From positions 1 to 36,052 of the forward strand of contig NZ_RHOC01000016.1 of assembly GCF_003946145.1 (NCBI RefSeq): a DNA stretch of 36,052 nt, written 5' to 3'. Position numbers and translations under genes: made by a program. The notes below the pieces were generated by a model. It saw only the letters and a list, made by a program, of their open reading frames with translations. It was not told the DNA's origin and ran no database searches. This DNA is from Levilactobacillus huananensis. GTDB lineage: Bacteria; Bacillota; Bacilli; Lactobacillales; Lactobacillaceae. This document shows positions 6,691 to 15,011 of this stretch, one piece after another. The number at the start of each line of letters is the position of its first letter. Position 1 is the first letter of the stretch.

Positions 6691-8484
6691 ATGAAACACT
6701 TACGACAATATAAAGAGTTTTGGGCAGTAATTATATTGGGCGTCATTGCTGTGTGGCTGCAGTTCGGCCTGCAGCGGGGAAATCTGGCACAGATCATTAT
6801 CACGGTGCTGGGCTTATTGTTGGCCTTCTTAATGTTTGTGGAAATGGTTCAAACCCTGCGTTCTGGAAAGTTTGGGATCGACTTGTTGGCGATTACCGCG
6901 GTCCTGGCGACCCTAGCTGTCGGTGAGTATTGGGCGGCCCTGATTGTGCTTTTGATGCTGACTGGTGGGGATGCATTGGAAGACTTTGCCGCGCGCAAAG
7001 CCAATAGTGAACTTCAGGACTTGTTGAACAATTCACCTCAGACTGCACACCGATCCGTGGGTGAGTCGTGGGAAGACGTGGCTGTCGGTGAAATTACCGT
7101 GGGTGACCGCCTCCTGGTAAAACCTGGTGAAGTCATGCCAGTTGATGGAACGCTACTGACAGGTCCGACGTCGGTCAACGAGTCCTCACTGACCGGAGAA
7201 GCCCGGCCAGTCGACAAGCAGGTTGGGATGACCGTCATGTCTGGGAGCTTGAATGGGGAGGCCGCCGTGGAACTCCGGGCCGACCAGACCGCAGACAACA
7301 GTCAATATCAAAACATTGTGCGACTAGTCAAACAGGCTGAGGAACGGCCAGCTAAGTTCGTTCGGTTAGCCGACCGGTATGCAGTGCCCTTTACCTTATT
7401 AGCATATGTGATTGCGGGAATCGCTTGGGCAGTGTCCAAAGATCCCGTGCGGTTCGCAGAAGTCTTGGTTGTAGCTTCACCTTGTCCTTTGATTTTGGCG
7501 GCACCGATTGCCCTGATCTCGGGGATGAGTCGGGCCAGTCGAAACGGGATTATCGTGAAGACTGGGACAACTTTAGAAAAATTAGCAAAAGTTAAAACCG
7601 TCGCGTTCGATAAGACTGGGACGATTACTCAAGGGCGTCTCGTGGTGGACCGTGTGGTACCAGTCACGGCGCTGACGGATGACCGGCTTCTACAGCTTGC
7701 AGCCAGTGCAGAACAACACTCAGGTCACGTGTTGGCGCAGTCTTTGGTAGCAGCGAACAAGGCACCATTGCTGACCGCCAGTGATGTCAATGAAACCACA
7801 GCTCAAGGGGTTCATGCGATGATTGATGGGCAAGAGGTCCGAGTCGGTAAGTTAGGCTTCGTCACCGACGATCAGGTTGAACAACCGGATCAAACGGCGG
7901 TTTACGTGGCCATTGCCGGTATTTATCAAGGCTACGTCAGCTTTACCGACCGGGTTCGACCAGAGGCTAAGGAGACGATGCACGCTTTACGCCAGGCAGG
8001 GGTAGAACACCTCCTCATGATTTCCGGAGATCGGCGTCCGATTGCGGCAACGATTGCCAAAGAAGTTGGGATTGATCAGATCCATGCAGAATGTCTGCCC
8101 GCGGATAAGATTAAGGTATTGGCGGATCTTTCCGGTGATCAAAGACCAGTCGCCATGGTCGGAGATGGGATTAATGATGCACCATCGTTGGCAACGGCCG
8201 ATGTCGGCATTGCGATGGGTGCTCACGGGGCCACAGCGGCCAGTGAGTCTGCCGATGCCGTCGTGCTTAAGGATGATTTGACCCGGGTCAGTGTGGCCAG
8301 AAAGATTGCTCAGGATACGATGCGTGTTGCTAAACAAGCCGTATTGATAGGGATTTTTATCTGTACTGGATTGATGTTGATTGCCAGCTTCGGGGTGATT
8401 CCAGCGATTATTGGGGCAGTCTTCCAAGAAGTTGTTGATACCGTTACAATTCTCTATGCACTACGAGCCCGGGTGGACCGCTAA
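6691..8484 (+). CDS. Heavy-metal translocating P1B-type ATPase
   Basis: A 597-residue membrane pump exporting a metal cation at the cost of ATP. Visible parts: N-terminal helices with no cysteine metal-binding domain; actuator motif TGEA at 168-171; membrane metal-site motif SPC at 263-265 (in ASPCPLIL); phosphorylation motif DKTGT starting at Asp307; and GDGIND at 491-496. The usual P1B His-Pro dipeptide is replaced: the nucleotide-binding loop reads EQHSGHV at 341-347. The SPC motif, rather than CPC, argues against a classical copper or zinc/cadmium pump and recalls P1B-4 types moving Co, Fe or Zn, but the metal cannot be settled. ATG 6691 is chosen because the GAGGAGG at 6675-6681 is too close to ATG 6682. 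The multicopper oxidase lies 97 bases downstream. Confidence 0.88.
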   Translation: MKHLRQYKEFWAVIILGVIAVWLQFGLQRGNLAQIIITVLGLLLAFLMFVEMVQTLRSGKFGIDLLAITAVLATLAVGEYWAALIVLLMLTGGDALEDFAARKANSELQDLLNNSPQTAHRSVGESWEDVAVGEITVGDRLLVKPGEVMPVDGTLLTGPTSVNESSLTGEARPVDKQVGMTVMSGSLNGEAAVELRADQTADNSQYQNIVRLVKQAEERPAKFVRLADRYAVPFTLLAYVIAGIAWAVSKDPVRFAEVLVVASPCPLILAAPIALISGMSRASRNGIIVKTGTTLEKLAKVKTVAFDKTGTITQGRLVVDRVVPVTALTDDRLLQLAASAEQHSGHVLAQSLVAANKAPLLTASDVNETTAQGVHAMIDGQEVRVGKLGFVTDDQVEQPDQTAVYVAIAGIYQGYVSFTDRVRPEAKETMHALRQAGVEHLLMISGDRRPIAATIAKEVGIDQIHAECLPADKIKVLADLSGDQRPVAMVGDGINDAPSLATADVGIAMGAHGATAASESADAVVLKDDLTRVSVARKIAQDTMRVAKQAVLIGIFICTGLMLIASFGVIPAIIGAVFQEVVDTVTILYALRARVDR

Positions 8485-8581
8485 TTGCGAGTCGACAAGA
8501 ACGTTACTTTTCTAAGCTATGGGGATTGCGGTATGATAAGTGTGTAAGTGGTCTCAATTAAATTGAAGAGGAGCCTGAAAG

Positions 8582-10117
8582 ATGACAAAATCAATCTACA
8601 CCGATTATTTCTTTGATGAACCGGCTTATAATACGCATGATGGTGGTTATGTTCCGTTAGAAGAACCCACTATACCTGAACAACCCTTGCGGATTCCGCC
8701 CTTATTGAAACCAGATAAGGAGACCGCAACGGATACTTACTACACGGTTGAAGCTCAGGCGGGAGAAACCCAACTATTACCAGGTAAGAAGACCAAGACC
8801 TGGGGCTACAACGGTAGCTTATTAGGTCAAACGGTGGTGTTTGCTAAGGGCAAGACCATGCACATTGATCTGAAGAATAGTTTGCCTGAGTTGACGACTT
8901 TCCACTGGCATGGATTGAACGTTCCCGGACCTTACACGGATGGTGGCTGTCATGCCCCTGTTTATCCGGGAAAGACCCGGCACATTGATTTCAAAGTCGA
9001 TCAACCTGCAGCGACCCTGTGGCTACATGCTCATCCATGTCCATCAACGGCTGAACAAGTCTGGCATGGACTCGCGGGACTAGCTTTGGTTACCGACGAG
9101 GTTGAAGCCAAGTTGCCATTTCCACGCAACTACGGCGTGGATGACATTCCACTAGTCTTACAAGACCGGCGGTTCCACGAGGATAATCAGTGGGATTATG
9201 ACGCTGACTACGATCCCGATGGGGTTCAAGGACCGACGGCAATGATTAATGGGACTATCAATCCTTACTTTGACGTCACGACACAGCGGCTTCGTCTGCG
9301 AATCTTGGATGGGGCCAATCGACGTGAGTGGCGGCTTCACTTTAGTGACGATCTGCCATTTACGCAGGTCGCTTCCGACGGGGGGGTCATGCCAAGTCCA
9401 GTGACGTTCACGCATTTGATGTTAACTTGTGCTGAACGTGCTGAAATTATCGTTGACTTTGGGAAAATTCAACCTGGGAAGACGGTAACACTTTATTCGG
9501 ATGACGTGCCATTAGTTCATTTTCGAGTGCATGATTTTGCCGCAGATGATGTCACATTGCCAGACCACTTGGTAGATATTCCAGACCCAGAGGTTACGGC
9601 TGATACGCCAGTCCGGAAGGTCGTCATGTCTGGGATGGATGAAGCAGTTATGATGGATGGCAAGAAATTCGAGATGCAACGCATTGATGCTCGCCAAAAG
9701 GTGGGCAATGTTGAGTTGTGGGATATTACGAATACAAATGATATGGACGGTGGGATGGTTCATCCATTCCACATGCACGGGACCCAGTTCAGAGTCTTAT
9801 CCAGAAATGGTCACGAACCATACGCCAATGAACATGGGTTAAAGGACACGGTTGGTGTCAATCCAGGTGAAACGGTCCGTATCAAGGTCTGGTTTGACCA
9901 CACTGGGGTTTACATGTATCACTGCCATATCATTGAACACGAAGATGGCGGTATGATGGCCCAAATCGAAGCCTATGATCCCGATAATCCCAAGACTTAT
10001 AAGTTGATGGATATGGAGACGTTAATGAAGGCAATCGCTGAAGAACGTGGGATCGACGTTAAGGATCTCCATTTGGCTGGGATGAGTTCCTATGAGAAGA
10101 TGGGAATGAAGATGTAA
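8582..10117 (+). CDS. Multicopper oxidase (laccase-like)
   Basis: A 511-residue three-domain copper oxidase coupling one-electron oxidation of a substrate to reduction of O2 to water. The copper ligand motifs are in order: HWHG at 108-111, HAHPC at 149-153, HPFHMH at 394-399 and HCHIIEHEDGGM at 447-458. In the last, Cys448 and His453 ligate type 1 copper and Met458 is the axial ligand. No signal peptide or Tat motif is present, so the enzyme is likely cytosolic, as in other lactobacilli, where such proteins are studied as laccases that degrade biogenic amines. The C-terminus is methionine-rich (DMETLMK, MSSYEKMGMKM), which might bind Cu(I). ATG follows GAAGAGGAGCC. Its place between metal transport genes suggests a role in copper or metal stress, which is inference. 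Confidence 0.9.
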   Translation: MTKSIYTDYFFDEPAYNTHDGGYVPLEEPTIPEQPLRIPPLLKPDKETATDTYYTVEAQAGETQLLPGKKTKTWGYNGSLLGQTVVFAKGKTMHIDLKNSLPELTTFHWHGLNVPGPYTDGGCHAPVYPGKTRHIDFKVDQPAATLWLHAHPCPSTAEQVWHGLAGLALVTDEVEAKLPFPRNYGVDDIPLVLQDRRFHEDNQWDYDADYDPDGVQGPTAMINGTINPYFDVTTQRLRLRILDGANRREWRLHFSDDLPFTQVASDGGVMPSPVTFTHLMLTCAERAEIIVDFGKIQPGKTVTLYSDDVPLVHFRVHDFAADDVTLPDHLVDIPDPEVTADTPVRKVVMSGMDEAVMMDGKKFEMQRIDARQKVGNVELWDITNTNDMDGGMVHPFHMHGTQFRVLSRNGHEPYANEHGLKDTVGVNPGETVRIKVWFDHTGVYMYHCHIIEHEDGGMMAQIEAYDPDNPKTYKLMDMETLMKAIAEERGIDVKDLHLAGMSSYEKMGMKM

Positions 10118-10155
10118 GCGTGCGAAGCAAGTCGTTTAGACTCTGAGCATTAGAG

Positions 10156-10204
10156 AAGCAAGGGCTTCTGGTCGACAAGGTCGGTCAGGAGCCCTTGCTT
10201 TTGC
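10156..10204 (+). terminator. Terminator of the multicopper oxidase gene
   Basis: AAGCAAGGGCTTCTG (10156-10170) pairs with CAGGAGCCCTTGCTT (10186-10200) with one G-U pair, followed by TTTTG. Confidence 0.75.
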
Positions 10205-10253
10205 TAACCCCACTCATTCAGCAGCGAATAATGGACGGGCAACCATACGAATA

Positions 10254-10290
10254 CAAAAAAGGAACCCACGACAAGTTGTCGTTGATTCCT
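10254..10290 (-). terminator. Terminator of the CzrA-like repressor gene
   Basis: Read on the minus strand, AGGAATCAACGACAA pairs with TTGTCGTGGGTTCCT with a three-base internal mismatch, followed by a run of seven T's. It lies about 70 bases past the repressor stop. Confidence 0.8.
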
Positions 10291-10357
10291 GAAATTTTCT
10301 GAACTGATAGTGTCGAAACGGGCAACAACAGGTCACTGAGAACGACGCGCCATTACT

Positions 10358-10696
10358 TTATTGGCCATGCTTCTTTCCACGTAACACGTGGTCCACGTGC
10401 GCCAGGGTTTCATTGATGATATCCAGAATATGCGGATCATCAAGTTGATAGAAGTTTTGTTTGCCTACCCGACGAGAGGTCACGAGTTGTTCCTTCTTCA
10501 GGAGTGCAAGCTGGTGGGAGACAATGGATTGTTCGACAGCTAACAGATTGCTGAGATCGCTAACGTTGAGTTCCTTTTGCTCTAAGAGGTAAAGGATTTG
10601 TAACCGTGTGGTGTTGCTCAGGAGCTTGAAGATATCCTGAGAGGCATCAAGTGCGGGTTCTTGGATTAAATGGACGTTCTGAGCGGTTGCCGACAT
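10358..10696 (-). CDS. ArsR/SmtB family metal-sensing repressor, CzrA-like
   Basis: A 112-residue winged-helix repressor. The DNA-binding core runs from about 20 to 85 ([13 protein letters not shown], then [17 protein letters not shown]). There is no cysteine, so the alpha3 site of ArsR/CadC sensors is absent: the place of the usual CVCDL reads NVSDL. The C-terminal helix instead carries Asp87, His89, His100 and His103, exactly the spacing (0, +2, +13, +16) of the alpha5 Zn/Co site of CzrA and SmtB. The protein should therefore release DNA on binding Zn(II) or Co(II). ATG 10696 follows AAGGAGC; the longer in-frame extension crosses the operator and is rejected. The divergent cadD-like gene and the perfect operator at 10729-10754 make it the local repressor. 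Confidence 0.9.
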   Translation of the reverse strand: MSATAQNVHLIQEPALDASQDIFKLLSNTTRLQILYLLEQKELNVSDLSNLLAVEQSIVSHQLALLKKEQLVTSRRVGKQNFYQLDDPHILDIINETLAHVDHVLRGKKHGQ

Positions 10697-10728
10697 GAAA
10701 AAGCTTGCTCCTTTCATATGATCATGGT

Positions 10729-10754
10729 AACATATGTTATGGATAACATATGTT
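10729..10754. promoter_or_regulatory. 12-2-12 ArsR/SmtB-type operator
   Basis: AACATATGTTAT (10729-10740) and ATAACATATGTT (10743-10754) form a perfect 12-base inverted repeat with a GG centre. This is the spacing of SmtB, CzrA and CadC operators. It sits between the divergent starts at 10696 and 10767 and can repress both. Confidence 0.85.
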
Positions 10755-10766
10755 GGGAGATGCGTC

Positions 10767-11375
10767 ATGCTAAAAACAATTTTAACGGGAGTCACAGCGT
10801 ACATTTCAACCGGACTCGACTACTTAATTATTCTAATGGTAATCTTTGGCCGCGTAAAGCATGAAGACCGTTGGTTAGTCTTAATTGGTGACTTTTTAGG
10901 AACTATTGTGTTGGTTGGCAGCTCACTCGCCATCGCGTTCTTCTTGGGATTTGTACCAGCACCGTGGTTATTAGGCTTGTTAGGGTTAATTCCAATCTTT
11001 CTGGGACTCAAGCTGTGGGTTGCGGGGGATGATGACGATACCGATGCGATTGCGGCTAAAGTTTCGGATCCGAAACGCCTAATTGGCAGTGTTGCGCTAA
11101 TCACTATGGCGACCTGTGGGGCGGATAATGTTGGGATCTACGTGCCATTATTTACCACGGTGGCTCCGCGTGCGATTCCGCTGATTCTCCTGACGTTTGT
11201 CGTCATGGTCGTGATTTTCTGGGAAATTGGTTATCGACTGGCGTGCCTACCTCGAGTAGCGACTATTCTAGAAAAAGAAGGGCGCTATATTACCGTAGCC
11301 GTCTATATCCTAATTGGACTGTATATTTTATGGGATAGCGGAACGGTGATCCACTTACTTCACTTATTAGCGTAA
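10767..11375 (+). CDS. cadD: CadD family cadmium/zinc resistance transporter
   Basis: A 202-residue membrane protein with five to six helices, matching the Gram-positive CadD family that lowers cellular cadmium. Characteristic pieces are the N-terminal [13 protein letters not shown], the acidic loop GDDDDTDA after the third helix (a plausible metal-binding site), and the conserved [18 protein letters not shown] 10767 follows GGGAGA at 10755-10760, which abuts the operator, so a bound repressor lies just upstream of the ribosome binding site; a longer in-frame start would lie within the operator. It is divergent from its likely repressor. The sensor's Zn/Co-type site suggests zinc export as well as cadmium; that is inference. 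Both terminator arms follow immediately. Confidence 0.88.
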   Translation: MLKTILTGVTAYISTGLDYLIILMVIFGRVKHEDRWLVLIGDFLGTIVLVGSSLAIAFFLGFVPAPWLLGLLGLIPIFLGLKLWVAGDDDDTDAIAAKVSDPKRLIGSVALITMATCGADNVGIYVPLFTTVAPRAIPLILLTFVVMVVIFWEIGYRLACLPRVATILEKEGRYITVAVYILIGLYILWDSGTVIHLLHLLA

Positions 11376-11378
11376 ATT

Positions 11379-11415
11379 AAAAATGCGATCGGGAGCTTAT
11401 CCTGATCGCATTTTT
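11379..11415. terminator. Bidirectional terminator between cadD and the YeiH-like gene
   Basis: AAAAATGCGATC (11379-11390) pairs with GATCGCATTTTT (11404-11415), extended inward by GGG/CCT. A's and T's flank both sides, so it serves both convergent genes. Confidence 0.9.
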
Positions 11416-11419
11416 GAAT

Positions 11420-12448
11420 TTAAAAGAATAATTTACTAGCAATCGTGACCCCAGTCAGGAGAACAACTGAGGATAAGGTAGCGGCGAGAAAGACGTTGCC
11501 ACCGCGTTGGAAAATGACGCGGAAGTTTACGCTCATTCCCAGAGCGGCCATGGCCATTCCCAGGAAGACGTAAGCTAACTTGACTAGACCAGCTAGCGTA
11601 GCGGCACTTAGCGGTAACCAGGTTCCGAGAATGCTGGTCAATAGGAAACCAGCCATGAACCAAGGAATTGGCAGTTTGGTGTGTTCAGCGGTAGCGGTTG
11701 TGGTCGTTTGTTTTTGGTACCACCAGCCGATGATGAGGGCTGCCGGTGCGAGTAACAGGACTCGGGAAAGTTTAGTAATGATGGCAGTGTCTAGACTAAC
11801 CGGACCACCAGCACTTCCGGCGGCTACGGCATGGGCAATCTCGTGGAGTGATCCTCCAGTCATGACCCCAAATTGAACAGCAGTCAAATGAAGTAAGGGT
11901 TTTAAGCCAATTTCAATCAATGTAAACACGGTTCCCAGGATCGCCACGATCGCCACGGCCAGAACCTCATTCTCTCGTTGACGTTCGGCCTTGTCTCGGC
12001 TGACCTTGATCTGGGGTGAGACGCCCATGACAGCGGCGGCTCCACAGATACTGGTCCCGGTAGCCGTGAGAATTGCCAGTTCGCGGTCAACGCCGAGTTT
12101 ACGACTGAGGTTGTAAGTCAGAAAGACCATTCCAGTGACGACGACAGCGGCCAAGGCAATGGTCTTGATACCGGCCTGTGCCAATTGAATCAGGTTTAAT
12201 TTAAACCCTAAGAGAATAATACCTAAACGTAGAAATTTGTTGCTGATAAAGCCAATGCCATCCCGACTGACGGCGATGGTGCGGGGACTCAGCTGGCATA
12301 GCATGCCAAGCAAGAGAGCGAGCACGAGGGCACCCACCAGGTTTAAGTAAGGGAGTTGGGCGAGTTCACTGCCTAAAACAGCACAGATGAGTGTTGCGCC
12401 GGCCGCGAACCAGAAGCTGCGGGTGCTAAGGGTTGTATGAATATCCAA
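11420..12448 (-). CDS. YeiH family putative sulfate exporter/transporter
   Basis: A 342-residue membrane protein with about ten hydrophobic helices, of the conserved YeiH/YadS-type family (PF03601), annotated as putative sulfate exporters though the substrate is poorly established. Family segments include the N-terminal GALVLALLLGMLCQLSP, the central TATGTSICGAAAVMGV and GGSLHEIAHAVAAG. The start is TTG at 12448 behind a strong GAGGAGGAG; no nearby ATG is in frame. It is divergent from a LysR regulator, the arrangement of yeiH with yeiE in other bacteria, so that protein likely controls it. An inverted repeat AGTTT-ACCGG-AAACT at 12480-12494 lies between the two. Confidence 0.88.
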   Translation of the reverse strand: MDIHTTLSTRSFWFAAGATLICAVLGSELAQLPYLNLVGALVLALLLGMLCQLSPRTIAVSRDGIGFISNKFLRLGIILLGFKLNLIQLAQAGIKTIALAAVVVTGMVFLTYNLSRKLGVDRELAILTATGTSICGAAAVMGVSPQIKVSRDKAERQRENEVLAVAIVAILGTVFTLIEIGLKPLLHLTAVQFGVMTGGSLHEIAHAVAAGSAGGPVSLDTAIITKLSRVLLLAPAALIIGWWYQKQTTTTATAEHTKLPIPWFMAGFLLTSILGTWLPLSAATLAGLVKLAYVFLGMAMAALGMSVNFRVIFQRGGNVFLAATLSSVVLLTGVTIASKLFF

Positions 12449-12479
12449 GATGTTCTCCTCCTCAAAAATGATAAGTCTT

Positions 12480-12531
12480 AGTTTACCGGAAACTCATCAT
12501 AAGTTAAAATTGGAATGAATAATAACGTTAT
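12480..12531. promoter_or_regulatory. Divergent control region, candidate LysR sites
   Basis: AGTTT and AAACT around ACCGG (12480-12494) form an inverted repeat near the YeiH-like start, and ATAACGTTAT (12522-12531) is a palindrome 34 bases before the LysR gene. LysR proteins often bind such paired sites in divergent promoters. No binding evidence is available. Confidence 0.4.
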
Positions 12532-12564
12532 AAGTATAGGTTATACAAGGAGAGGAAGTTAGGC

Positions 12565-13443
12565 ATGATCGACAATCGCTATCAAACTTTTTTAGTGCTG
12601 GCAACCACTCAGTCTTACACACAAACGGCCCAGCAACTCTACATCACCCAACCTGCTGTTTCGCAACAGATCAAAAGCTTAGAGGCGGAATTGGGAGTGT
12701 CGCTTGTCACTTATCAGCGGCCGCATTTAACGATCACCCCGGCAGGACGGGAGTTGGCCGACTTGGTACAGCGCGTTCAGGTTCAAACGGATAAGGTGAT
12801 CGATCACCTCAATCACCCGCGGACGCCAAAGCGTCTAACCTTCAGTACCACGCTGTCCCTCAGTGAATTTCTGGCGCCACAATTGATCGGACACCTTCAA
12901 CAAGCTGGCATCTATCAGGAGATTACTTGCCGCGTAACGAATACTCAGGCCGCCTTGGCCGCGTTGACCACAGGAACGAGTGACTTTGCGTTGATTGAAG
13001 GTAATTTTGATAAGAATCAATATGATTATCAGGTCGTTCGCCAGGAACCCTTTGTTGGCGTGGTAGCAGCTGACCATCCCTTAGCGGCGCTACCCGCGGT
13101 TAGCTGGAGTGATCTTCTCAATTATCCTTTGATCGTACGGGAGACGGGGTCCGGCAGTCGCGAAATTCTCCTGCATCTAGCGGGAGCAGCCAATGTGTCA
13201 CTTACCGAATTTTCACAAATTGTTACCGTTAATAATCCCACGGCTATCCGGGAGTTGGTGGCGCAGGGGAGTGGCATCAGTTTCGTATACCGCTCGGTGG
13301 TAGCTACAGCCGTTGCTCGCGGAGTTCTTCACGTGTTGCCACTAGAAGCAGGGCACCTCAGACATGACCTGGATCTGGTTTATCCTCGCGACAGCTATTT
13401 GGCTGATGATTGCCGGAATTGGGGAGAGTGGTTACGAAAATAA
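12565..13443 (+). CDS. LysR family transcriptional regulator (CysL/YeiE-like)
   Basis: A 292-residue regulator: winged helix-turn-helix at about 1-60 (YTQTAQQLYITQPAVSQQIKSLEAEL), linker helix, then a periplasmic-binding-protein-like effector domain from about 90 (RLTFSTTLSLSEFLAP, FVGVVAADHPLAALP, ETGSGSRE, GISFVYRS). The RETGSGSR segment is typical of the CysL/YeiE/CbbR-like group that senses small anionic metabolites. It is transcribed divergently from the YeiH-like transporter and probably activates it. ATG 12565 follows AAGGAGAGGAAG. The effector is unknown; sulfite or a sulfur metabolite would fit the group. Confidence 0.88.
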   Translation: MIDNRYQTFLVLATTQSYTQTAQQLYITQPAVSQQIKSLEAELGVSLVTYQRPHLTITPAGRELADLVQRVQVQTDKVIDHLNHPRTPKRLTFSTTLSLSEFLAPQLIGHLQQAGIYQEITCRVTNTQAALAALTTGTSDFALIEGNFDKNQYDYQVVRQEPFVGVVAADHPLAALPAVSWSDLLNYPLIVRETGSGSREILLHLAGAANVSLTEFSQIVTVNNPTAIRELVAQGSGISFVYRSVVATAVARGVLHVLPLEAGHLRHDLDLVYPRDSYLADDCRNWGEWLRK

Positions 13444-13480
13444 TAGGAGTAGCGGCTTAGCGGCCACTTAAAAGTTCATA

Positions 13481-13518
13481 TTGCCGAAACGTGCGATGCC
13501 GGCAAACTCTCTTTTTTT
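13481..13518 (+). terminator. Terminator of the LysR gene
   Basis: TTGCCG (13481-13486) pairs with CGGCAA (13500-13505); a run of seven T's follows after six bases. The stem is short. Confidence 0.55.
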
Positions 13519-13540
13519 GCTCACTTGCTGAGCAGATGAT

Positions 13541-13570
13541 TAGACAAACACCGTCAAATATTGATATAGT
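13541..13570 (+). promoter_or_regulatory. Probable promoter of the MFS gene
   Basis: TAGACA (13541-13546) and TATAGT (13565-13570) are spaced by 18 bases, 41 bases before the GTG start. Confidence 0.5.
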
Positions 13571-13611
13571 AATACTATTGTCGTCAAAAATCAGAGAAGG
13601 GGTGAGCCACC

Positions 13612-14805
13612 GTGACGAAAAAAACGAAACGGGCCATTTTTATCTTAATTTTTAGTGAATTCCTAGTCTGTCTGGGAATTAGTTTAGTCATTCCGGTCAT
13701 GCCATTTATCAAGAATGAATTGCATTTGACCGCCACCGATATGGGAATTATGAATTCCCTCTTTGCTTTTGCCCAATTCGTGGCTTCGCCAATCATTGGG
13801 CGGCTCTCCGATCGCATCGGACGGAAGCCAGTACTGACCGCTGGACTCCTGATGTTTATGGTGTCCGAAGTGCTGTTTGCCTTGACCAACCGATTAATGG
13901 TCTTTAACATTTCGCGATTAATCGGTGGGTTATCCGCTGCCATGGTGGTTCCGACCGCGATGGCTTTGGCTGCCGATATTACGACGAAGCATCAACGAGC
14001 CAGAGTTATTGGCTGGTTGTCCGCCGCCTTTAGCGGGGGACTGATCCTGGGTCCCGGTATTGGGGGGATTTTGGCCGGTATTAGTTACAAAACCCCATTC
14101 TGGGCCGCCGGTGCATTGGGCTTAATCAGTGCAATTGTCCTGATCAGCCTGTTGCCGAGCGATGCTGAAACCAAGAAGACGATGGCCAAGATTGATGATC
14201 CAATTGCAGAACCTTCGGCCCATCCAATGAGCCGAGCTTTCTGGACGGTTCCCATCATCATTCTCTTTACCATGATTCTGGTTTCTTCATTTGGTCTGCA
14301 AGGGTTTGAAAGTATCTATAGTATCTACGTCAATGAAGTGTTCCACTTTAGCCTAAGCAACATCGCTTTAGTGTTGACCCTTAATGGCTTAATCTCATTA
14401 TTCTTGCAAGTTGCGATGTTTGATACACTGGTTAGTCGGTGGGGTGAACGGCGAGTCATTCGGGTCTGCTTCTTCCTGGCCGCCATCTGTGTCGTTTGGA
14501 TTACCCAGGCTCACGGAAAGATTGCCGTCATGATTGCGACGTTGATCATCTTCTCCTCATTTGATTTACTTCGTCCAGCCATTACGACACTGTTAACTAA
14601 AGCCAGCGAATCCAACCAAGGCTTAATTAATGGTTTGAACATGTCACTCACGAGTATCGGGAACATTGTCGGCCCTATCATGTCGGGGATGTTACTAGAC
14701 ATGAACCCCCACTACCCATATCTGGTCGTGGCGGGCTTCCTCATCGTTTCTTACTTGATGGCGTTCCTGTTGAAACGTCCTGAAGCGATGCAATCGGTAG
14801 AATAG
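13612..14805 (+). CDS. MFS drug-efflux-type transporter (DHA1, 12 helices)
   Basis: A 397-residue major facilitator with twelve hydrophobic segments, likely a proton-driven exporter. Motif A (GRLSDRIGRKP, 63-73) lies in the loop between helices 2 and 3. The antiporter motif C (GGLILGPGIGGILAG, 142-156) in helix 5 marks drug:H+ antiporters of the DHA1 family. A hydrophilic loop of about 35 residues (SDAETKKTMAKIDD region) joins the two halves. The start is GTG at 13612 behind AGAAGGGG. It is monocistronic with the terminator at 14890-14923; the neighbouring LysR gene is separated by its own terminator. The substrate cannot be told from sequence. Confidence 0.87.
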   Translation: MTKKTKRAIFILIFSEFLVCLGISLVIPVMPFIKNELHLTATDMGIMNSLFAFAQFVASPIIGRLSDRIGRKPVLTAGLLMFMVSEVLFALTNRLMVFNISRLIGGLSAAMVVPTAMALAADITTKHQRARVIGWLSAAFSGGLILGPGIGGILAGISYKTPFWAAGALGLISAIVLISLLPSDAETKKTMAKIDDPIAEPSAHPMSRAFWTVPIIILFTMILVSSFGLQGFESIYSIYVNEVFHFSLSNIALVLTLNGLISLFLQVAMFDTLVSRWGERRVIRVCFFLAAICVVWITQAHGKIAVMIATLIIFSSFDLLRPAITTLLTKASESNQGLINGLNMSLTSIGNIVGPIMSGMLLDMNPHYPYLVVAGFLIVSYLMAFLLKRPEAMQSVE

Positions 14806-14889
14806 AAAAAGCGTGAAAAAGGCGTTTAGCCAGCGAGCTTTATCAGTGTTAAGCAGAACTGACTGGTGCGCCACCATACCAACACTATC

Positions 14890-14923
14890 AGAGCCTGGAG
14901 GGCCAACCTCCGGGCTCTTTTTT
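14890..14923 (+). terminator. Terminator downstream of the MFS gene
   Basis: AGAGCCTGGAGG (14890-14901) pairs with CCTCCGGGCTCT (14907-14918) with one G-T position, followed by six T's. It lies 85 bases after the stop. Confidence 0.85.
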
Positions 14924-15011
14924 ATCTGACAAATACAGGTCGTCTAAGTGAAGGCAACCAGGTCTTTAACCTCAGATCACCGGACTTGTCTGTTAGCAAC
15001 TGTCCCCGAAA

